From Amphimedon queenslandica (Eukaryota > Porifera > Demospongiae > Haplosclerida > Niphatidae): a stretch of 64,000 nucleotides of DNA. The DNA is taken from positions 6,168 to 70,167 of the forward strand of contig NW_003546320.1 of assembly GCF_000090795.2 (NCBI RefSeq), written 5' to 3'. The position numbers were made by a program, and so were the translations under genes. Under the pieces are notes generated by a model. That model made no database searches. It was not told the DNA's origin and worked only from the letters and a program-made list of their open reading frames with translations. The number at the start of each line of letters is the position of its first letter. The first letter of the stretch is position 1. Of the stretch, positions 56,065-64,000 are shown one piece after another.

Positions 56065-59000
56065 TTACAATGCTCTTTGCAGAGATGAAATAAATAGATC
56101 TGCTCCACCAATAAGCCTACTGACACTGGAATGATTTCGAGGATGTGTTACCTAAATGACAACAATAATAATTACTCTGGGAATGCTAGTTTGCTAATCA
56201 CTTGTACTTTTTTAAAAGTCTTGAAATTTCTAATGCACCTTACATGTGTATTGACTGAATTACTACTAGGAATAAGCTTTCTGACTAATCCAACAGTTTC
56301 AATTATAACTTCTGTAGGAAGTCTTTCTTCTTCAGGTATTTCTTCCCTCTAATATTATTATGGTTACTAATTATAATTTGCAATGGGTTTAATAAAACCT
56401 CACTTTTGGAACCTGTGTATGAGGTTGCCTAGCAGAAATAAAGCCATCACAAGATATGTTCATACTAGACTGCAACTAAGACAGAAACAGAATCATCAAT
56501 GAGTCAGAGAAACTTACTTTTTGTAATGCTTCAGTATGCTTCATTTCTTGATCTGAGTGAGTGTCCCAATGATTACTTGATGGCATAGTGTCTTTAGAGG
56601 TAGCACATTCTACTTTACGTCTTTGAGTTAACAAACCAGCAAACATGCTCGAATCTGCACCAGACGATGGCTCTACATTTTTCTTGAATTGAGTTCTAGG
56701 TGAAGCCACAGCATCAGAGACTTCAAAATCCGGTAAGGAAATTTTTTGAGGGCTTGCATTTCGTGAGCTCAAAAATGTAGAAGTCAGAGGCACATTTGGA
56801 ATAGAATGAGGTGTTGCTAAAAAGTTTTCAGATTCTGATTGACTCAACTTTGTCTTTTTTGAAAAGCTACATTCACCACTATCCAATCTAAATTGACATC
56901 CAATCTAAATGTAAATAATAATGTACACCTATCATGAAACTACCTTTGCCTTTTCTGACTAGAAATATTTTGAGTAAGTGTCAGTGAATCAGGAGCTAAA
57001 ATAGTTTCATTTGATGACCGAGCAACTTTTCTTCCTGAAACTTGTATTGAATGTGACATTAAAGTTGCATTACTTGGAGTCTAAATACAAGCATAAGTGG
57101 ACTATAATAAAGTTACAAGTAGTACATACATTATGTAGAGCTCACTTGGTCCCTTAATATAGTTTCATCAATTTCAAGCACAGTTCCTTCTCTTGTACTA
57201 CCCTGAATTTCCCTCGTACTGGTCTGAGAATTAAGTGCTTCACTATTAAGTGCCAGAATAGTGTCATTGCCAACAGAAGGTTGAGTATAAGGAATCGAAA
57301 GAGAAGGAGGAAGCTGAGGTGGAATTTGGGAGCAACCTATAAAAAGATCAAATTTATCATACAAGCATGTACATATGTACATGTATATAGGCACTAACAA
57401 AAATATCAACTTATGTGCATGCCGCTTTGAACACACTAGCCAACAGCAAACAAATTACATGTACACGTTAAAAAGTGGAATTTTAATTCAGGTAAGTAAG
57501 GACGACATATGCGCACTAACAGACAGATATACTTTTCTCATCTAAGCCAGGCTTTCCCCAATAATTGTAGTACTTGTACATGTATGTGTATTATTGCCAT
57601 TTGCTGATGACAGTCATGAGGAATGATTTACATGTACATGTATTACTTGACACACCTTCTAAAGATTTAGCATTACAGTAGTGAGATATTGAGCAGTGGA
57701 GTATACCATAACCTATTTCAGATTCAGAAATGAGCCTTAAATTAGATCTAAAATGATATGATTAATGAGTTCCATTGGTCAATAACATACAGTTTCAAGG
57801 TATTTTTCACTTTGGAAAAGAGAGGCCCACTGACTAAAGGATCAATGACCAAGGCATTATCATCTGCTAATAGTTTGATTCTTTCATCAGTAACATCAGT
57901 AATAAGATGTGGTTTGCCACCTGCAGCTTTAAGACAGTATTGCAACATCAAATACTTGTGCAAAGTAAAAAATAATTAAATAAATGGCATCATACTTGCT
58001 TTTTAATAAGAAAGTAAATGTTCTTTTCTGAAAAAAGTCTACGACGCATCAGCATAGGCTTCAATGACACATTAGCATGTTGCGATTGTAGTAAATTAGG
58101 ATCAACAACCTCTGGCACATAACTATATGAAATACTTCACTAAAAACAAGGGAATGACACTAACTTATCTGAAGATGGCAACACCTTCTTCTGATCTAAA
58201 CATTTGAGGGACTCTTCTAACCATGCTACAGACACAATTGGACAGCAGGAGGAGAGTGCATTAACAACCTAAATCATGTTATTAGCAAAGGAGAATAAAA
58301 ATACACTTACTTTAGCTGTAATAGTGACAGCTGTCATTACAAGATGAGTACAAGAAGAAGACCAATTTGAAACTATTTTGCTTCCTAAATGTAACAACAA
58401 AACACAATAAAATCAAACTATATTTTTTATACATGTACATGCATGTACATGTAGTGGGTGTGGAAGATTGAAGTACATGACTGTACATGTACCTAGTTTT
58501 TCAACAATAGCTGAAACCTGTTCTTTCACATTACTTGTCATGTTAGAATAGCAAAACACTAATTCCTGCTTTTTCAACCTATACAATGTATATATCATGT
58601 ACATGCATAAAAATAATAAAAAACAAGGGGTAAAAAAAGAATTAAACATGATTACAAATTTTGTAGATACAACATACATGTAGATTGTGTTGACAAAAAT
58701 AAAAGTAATAGCAAAAAACATGCACAATTTTCTGATAAAATTTATCATAAAAAGGAGGTACTTGGTACATATAAATGGCTTTTTGATGAATGCTGCCCAA
58801 AAGTTATATTGTATAGTACAAACATTGTCTATAGGACCACGCACACATGTACATAATTATAATAGTATCCAAATTTATAAGCATGCAAGGAAAAAAGGAG
58901 AACTTACTTAAAAGAAGTAGTCCCTTGGCCAAACTTGATAATGTCGCCATTACTTAACACTTGCTCTGAAGATAGCTTGCAACCATTGACTTCTGTACCA

Positions 59001-59632
59001 AATTTGGACTTCTCATCCTTTAGGACAACATTATTATCCTATAAAGCAAAGGATAAAGCAAATACATGTAGTTACAGTCATGATGATATACATTTGCATA
59101 GTCCATGGGACAACAATAGTATTCACCTTAACAGTAATAAGGGCATGGAGTCTGCTGATAGACTGGTCTTCTAAAATTATTATATCAGTACCTAAAATGC
59201 ACATACAATTTAAATAAAAACCCACGTATTTAGCATGTAACATATAAGTTTTTATATTTTTGATTTAGCAGAACCAAATAATACAATGTACTAAGAACAA
59301 TGTACCAAATTCACACAACTTTAACTCTACTGTACTGTATTCTAATATTACAGTAAATCATACATAATTCCATTAAATTCTACAACTATTGCAAGCATTA
59401 TTGCATGCTCAATGAATGTAGCTGCCTCCCACTGAGCACGAGACTACTACTTTATATTCTATCATTTCAAAATTCAATCATAACTACACTGCCTTGGCCA
59501 TAATTAGGTAAAGTGAAATTGCAGTAAAATCATGACATATATATGCTTACTTTTTCTCCCGATAGTGTAACTTCCACCACTTGGTAAGTAGTACACAGTG
59601 TCTATTAACCATAAGAAAGCATCATTACTCAT
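56065..59632 (-). CDS. NBN: Nibrin (NBS1), MRN complex DNA-damage sensor
   Basis: It starts at ATG 59632 (MSNDAFLWLIDTVYYLPSGG) and reads an FHA domain: YTIGRK, then DQSISRLHALITVK, FGTEVNGCKL and NGDIIKFG. Tandem BRCT-like regions follow (CTHLVM, CPIVSVAWLEESL; YCLKAAGGKPHLI). The tail is Ser/Gln-rich and variable. Near the end comes NFKTFKK followed after an intron by VTHPRNHSSVSRLIGGADL, matching the MRE11-binding region of nibrin. The stop is TAA at 56065-56067, about eight residues after the GGADL motif. The ATM-recruiting tail found in vertebrate nibrin (acidic EE..DDLFRY motif) is not seen. Nibrin brings MRE11-RAD50 to phosphorylated partners at double-strand breaks. The gene lies head-to-head with a KDM5 gene. 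Confidence 0.9.
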
Positions 59633-60036
59633 TACAATTTAGAAACTACACATTTTACCAGCTTTATTAGACAAACTCCACATAATAAAATCTTATTTTA
59701 CTTCTTTAGTGATGTGCAAGGTGATTATTTTCCTATGTTGACTATGGTCCAAAGGTAAATAGGTAATGGGTTGATCAATGGTCAGTAGGTCTTTCTGACT
59801 TTCTGTCTTTTTAATGATTTTATTGGTCATTACGGTCAACTTCTAATTAACGCCCATCAACTACTGCGCATGCGCGTGAAATTTGTTCTCTGTTGTTGTG
59901 TGAGAGAAATTTATCATAGTTATGACGAATGATGGTTTCAATATGGCGTCGATTTGAGGAGTAACTGATTTGGATACTTGGCTTTACGTTTTACGTTTAG
60001 TATTATCAAGAAAATACTCACTCTGAGACAAAAATT
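59633..60036. promoter_or_regulatory. Bidirectional promoter, NBN / KDM5
   Basis: A 404-bp interval separates the two divergent start codons. It contains the only perfect NRF1-type core noticed in the window (TGCGCATGCGCG at 59865-59876) and a YY1-like CAATATGGCG at about 59939. Both motifs are typical of bidirectional housekeeping promoters in animals. Function is inferred. Confidence 0.6.
59865..59876 (+). promoter_or_regulatory. NRF1-like site
   Basis: TGCGCATGCGCG matches the palindromic NRF1 consensus (YGCGCAYGCGCR). It sits centrally between NBN and KDM5 in DNA otherwise poor in CpG. Confidence 0.6.
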
Positions 60037-63000
60037 ATGGAGTCAGAAGAATTTATAAGACCCCCTGAGGCTCCCGTTTTTCAGCCAACACCAGAAGAAT
60101 TTAAGGACCCTGTATCTTACATAAGTAAAATTAGACCAGTTGTGCTAAATACAGGTATATGCAAGATCAAACCACCTTTGGTAAGTATTTCCTTACTTTT
60201 TACAGTATATTTGATAATACAGACACATGTATGGTATCCGAAAAGTTATGCTTTGTTTGTATACATAAATAGTTTGATAGTATTACATGTATATGTACAT
60301 TGTGTACAATGTGTAGTAAGTAATGAAAAATTGAAAATACATTTTACATTCTGTATTAACTTTTCATAACCTTAATGTGCATTGAAAATAATGGCAGTGG
60401 CCAGAGATGCATTGTAGGTTGCCTAAGAGAAATAAAAGTTTAAAAGTTTGTTCTTAATTGGTAACATACATGTATATTAAACATGTACATATTGTTCTAT
60501 GTTATTACAACTGATAGTGTAAGTTTTATTGACATTTTTGATTTCAATTGTTCTTTTGTTTAGGGATGGAAGCCTCCTTTTGCTCTTAATGTTGACGCAT
60601 TTAAGTTTACTCCTCGTTTGCAGCCCCTTAATGAATTAGAGGTTAGCATTAGTGAATACATGGACATGTATATGCATGGATATCATTTTCCTACAGGCAA
60701 ATACAAGGGTCAAGTTGAACTTTCTTGACAACCTTGCAAAGTTTTGGGACATGCAGGTAATTTACGCATGCATGTACACGTACAAGTAGGTTAATATACA
60801 TGTACATGTACATGGACATGTACATGTAGGTTATTACATGTATGAATTATTATAGATTATTGAATTTATAATTGTATACATGCAGGGAGTGTCTTTTAAA
60901 GTTCCTGTTGTTAACAGATCCCCTTTGGACCTTCACCAATTATTTAAAGTAAGGTTTTATGTTTTCATAGTTTTAAAATTATATTGGTTTTAAGATTGTG
61001 ACTAACAATGGAGGTTTTGAAGAGGTTTGTTCTGCTAGAAAGTGGGTCTCCATTGCAAGAGAGGTACTGACTGTTTGTCTGCTCAGTTGCTTAAGTGCAT
61101 GTAATTATTTTTCATTGAAATTTAGATGAAATATGACAACATAGCTGTATCCGGGTCTCTTAGAATCAATTATGAAAAATATTTGTATCCGTTTGAAATA
61201 TGTCAAGTGAATAATGGAGTTTTAAAGGTATGCATGCACATGTACATGTACATGTAGCATTTGTATTTGTGCATTTGAAATTTGAAATCGATGTACGTTT
61301 ACTACTGATTTTAGTTGAATATGTCTAAGAAGTCATGCAGTCCTACCAATACATCAGGGGGATTAGCAAGAGGCAGCAATGCTGAAGAAAATCATTTTAG
61401 TCATGACATTGAAACTGATATCAAACCAGATGATAATCATCGAAGATCAAAGAGAAAGCTTTCTGAGGTACATGTACATGTGCATGTACTACTTGTATTG
61501 TTTGGTAATGCATAAATATGCACATACATGTGTATATATGAGTTGTTTGAAAGCCATGGAGGACTCTCTGTATAGATGTACATACATGTACATGTACATG
61601 TGTACATGTATACTGTTCCATTTAAATGTACTTACATGCAGGTACTACATATACATGTATGCACTTGTTTATTTTTACATTATTGTGTGACTGCCATTAT
61701 TATATGCATATAAAATTCTCTAGGATCCTGACTATAATTTTGATATTTCAGAAAGCAACCCAGAGTTTAAGAAACTTGCATTCTCTGCTCCTGGACCAAA
61801 AAATGTCTATGTCCCTATGAAGCGAACTAGTCGCCGTTGTTTCTCAAGATACAGAATGTCTCTAGGTTTGTACATTTGATTCATTATGATCCATACATGA
61901 GTACACTTGTAAATGTATAGTACATGTAGTACATAAATATACAGTATGTGTATGTTTGATACTTCTGCTTGTGTGTTACATTGTAATCTTTTGTTTGGCA
62001 CTCACTGCATTTACATGTACAACTGTACATGTGCACGCCCCTCTTACCATCATCCCTGTCACTCCTTCGCTCTCATGAGCAAGCACTTTCAGATGGTTGA
62101 GTTTATTAAACTACGTGTACACAAATGCTGTATACTATATTATGTTCTATACTATATTTATTGGGCAATTTTTAACTCAGACACACATACATGTATAATA
62201 TGTATACTGCATATGCATTTTTATTTATAGTTTATTAATGTACATGTACATGTACTGTACATCTACAGTACTGCTCATGATGTTTGTGCACCTTTGTATT
62301 TGCACTAATAATATTCATGATGTATTTATGGTTTCATGTTATGATCTGATGCTGAAGTCCTCAGATTATTTTTAGATTGAATTGACTCATTTATGATACA
62401 GTGTATGTTCATAGAAGATACAATGTACTTTATGCTCATGCATGTTCCTTACCCAAGTGGGCATAGCAATGGTGCATGTAAATGAAATTGCAGCTTTAAA
62501 CATATTCATGTCCATGTACATGTCTATGTACTTGTGCCTGTAGGGTACTTGAATGTTGGGTAGCGCAGAGATTCTTTCTGAAGAAGTTCCTATAAGTTTG
62601 ACAGTTAGCTCTTAAGTCTTAGTGAGAATGGAGCTCTTAAGTCTTAGTGAGAATGGTGAATCCTTTCAAGAAGAAAGCCTTGTTTCCTGGCTCTATTAAC
62701 ACAATTTTTACTATATACAGATAGTGCTTGAAAACATCGTTTGCTGATGTAAGTCTTGTAGTAGCTGATAATTTTATTGTCTCTAACTACATGTACATGT
62801 ACATAAAGACTGTAACATGTACATGTTCATACATGTAGCAAGATTTCTCATAGTGCCATTGCAGAAATACATGTAATTATGACTTGTATGGTAATTTATT
62901 TATGGACACATCCGTGTACATATTAATCACTTGCAACTTTCTGATGTATTGTTATGATTATTTTTTTGTCATTATATTTCTCTTGGGGCTTTGCTTTTTT

Positions 63001-63407
63001 TTATAGACAGTATACATTTACATTGTTATTGGAATTTAAATATTGGAATTGTTGTTGTTAACATTTTGTAGATGTACATGTACATGTACATTATTTTTCT
63101 ATGCATTAATGGATACAATATTAGCTAATAGTGCAAAGATTGAAATTTATTTTTGTATGATTCTTTAATTTGACTTTTAGGAGATGCTGAACCAATTGAA
63201 GCTGAATCTGAAAGCAAACCATCAACTGAGAAAGCAGAACCTGTTAATGATTCAAAGATTTCCTGTCGTGAATGTGGATATGATTATTGCGAAGATGAAT
63301 TATTATGTTGCTGTGGATGTTATGCATATTATCATGTCTTCTGTCTGTCTCCTCCTTTGGCCTCACTTCCAACAGGATCTTGGTATTGCCCTCATTGCAT
63401 TGCTAAG
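60037..63407 (+). CDS. KDM5 (JARID1) histone H3K4 demethylase, N-terminal part
   Basis: Nine exons are visible: 60037-60180, 60564-60641, 60697-60756, 60886-60948, 60995-61063, 61126-61227, 61315-61467, 61724-61865 and 63181-63407. The gene continues beyond the window. Jmj[90 protein letters not shown]. First PHD finger: [40 protein letters not shown]. This order, JmjN-ARID-PHD, is specific to KDM5 demethylases, which remove methyl groups from H3K4. The catalytic JmjC and later zinc fingers must lie past 64,000. The long intron 61866-63180 is packed with TACATGTA palindromes. Confidence 0.93.
61866..63180. repeat. KDM5 intron with dense TACATGTA palindromes
   Basis: Overlapping ACATGTACATGT arrays recur, for example at 62240-62255, 62790-62803 and 63071-63090, and beyond the intron at 63413-63421, 63574-63592 and 63721-63748. 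They are short clusters rather than one uninterrupted microsatellite. The arrays are self-complementary. Confidence 0.7.
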
Positions 63408-64000
63408 GTTAATATGTACATGTACTGTACATTGTACCTTGCATTTAAATGTACAGCGTACATGTGCAGTACAGTACTTTATACATGTATGTGATGAATG
63501 GTGATGTACATGTACTTGCGATGATTGATAGTGTACATTTTTAGATTAATTATACTGAAATGGACATTGTTTGTACATGTACATGTACATTATATTGGTA
63601 GTTGCTCTACTTCACACACTTTTGTTTACTCTTTTAAATCATTTAAGCTATCATACATGTACATGTACACATGTTTAATTGCACGAACTTGAATTGCATC
63701 CATACTACATTACGTATACATGCATGTACATGTACATGTACATGTACAGTATGTAGATTCTACATGATGTTCAGTACATGTATGAACTGCATGTGTAACT
63801 TATTAAAGCACTGCTTGCCTTTTTGTGATGCTTTTGCTTGTACTTTGTACAACATGCATCCTGTCTAGGAACTAGTGCATGTAAATTTGTAAATGGGCTT
63901 TTATTTGTAGTTACCAATCATGACATATTCGCATATTTGTTTATCACATGTAAATCACTTTAGGTGATCTTGTTGGTTTTTTTGTTATTTCATGTCTCCT
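63408..64000. other. KDM5 intron running off the window
   Basis: No further exon is recognised after the PHD exon. The sequence is again dominated by TACATGTA clusters and the next exon lies outside the window. Confidence 0.5.

Noticed and set aside
61379-61690. 103-codon plus frame rich in Cys, Tyr and Met
   Set aside because: It is the out-of-frame reading of a KDM5 exon followed by TACATGTA repeats, which always translate as YMYM/CTCT-like strings.

Overview
The window looks like nuclear DNA of a demosponge, closely resembling the genome style of Amphimedon queenslandica. This rests on AT-rich sequence, many short (about 50-100 bp) GT-AG introns, very short intergenic distances, animal genes (cullin-1, nibrin, KDM5, SYCP3-like, HSPA12-like), and an extreme excess of the palindromic word TACATGTA outside exons. 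The species is inferred; no database search was possible.

Layout. 0.2-4.6 kb (minus): a four-exon Kelch protein, and 57 bp upstream of its start the end of a CARD/death-domain signalling protein. 4.8-6.6 kb (minus): exons of an SYCP3-like meiotic protein. 9.2-14.4 kb (minus): a large J-domain protein with a FYVE-like zinc finger and a GIY-YIG-like C-terminus that is split by a frame change. 14.4-28.1 kb (minus): a tandemly rearranged cluster of fibrinogen-related type II membrane genes and remnants, next to a large CARD plus ankyrin-repeat gene whose N-terminus carries a canonical 2A (NPGP) recoding peptide. 29.2-31.9 kb (plus): a decayed ABC-transporter gene. 32.4-34.4 kb (minus): an HSPA12-like HSP70. 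36.1-40.1 kb (plus): a coiled-coil protein with a MIEAP-like C-terminus. 40.8-49.6 kb (minus): cullin-1, with several small DNA transposons in its introns. 49.9-56.0 kb (plus): an ankyrin protein resembling espin, head-to-head with cullin-1. 56.1-59.6 kb (minus): nibrin. 60.0 kb to the window end (plus): the start of a KDM5 histone demethylase, head-to-head with nibrin.

The left half mixes death-fold proteins (CARD-death; CARD-ankyrin with 2A) with extracellular fibrinogen-like receptors, which suggests a recognition and signalling neighbourhood; this is inference. The right half is conserved housekeeping genes in divergent and convergent pairs. The most striking single feature is the 2A peptide between a hydrophobic N-terminal leader and the CARD-ankyrin body. 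It predicts two proteins from one reading frame.
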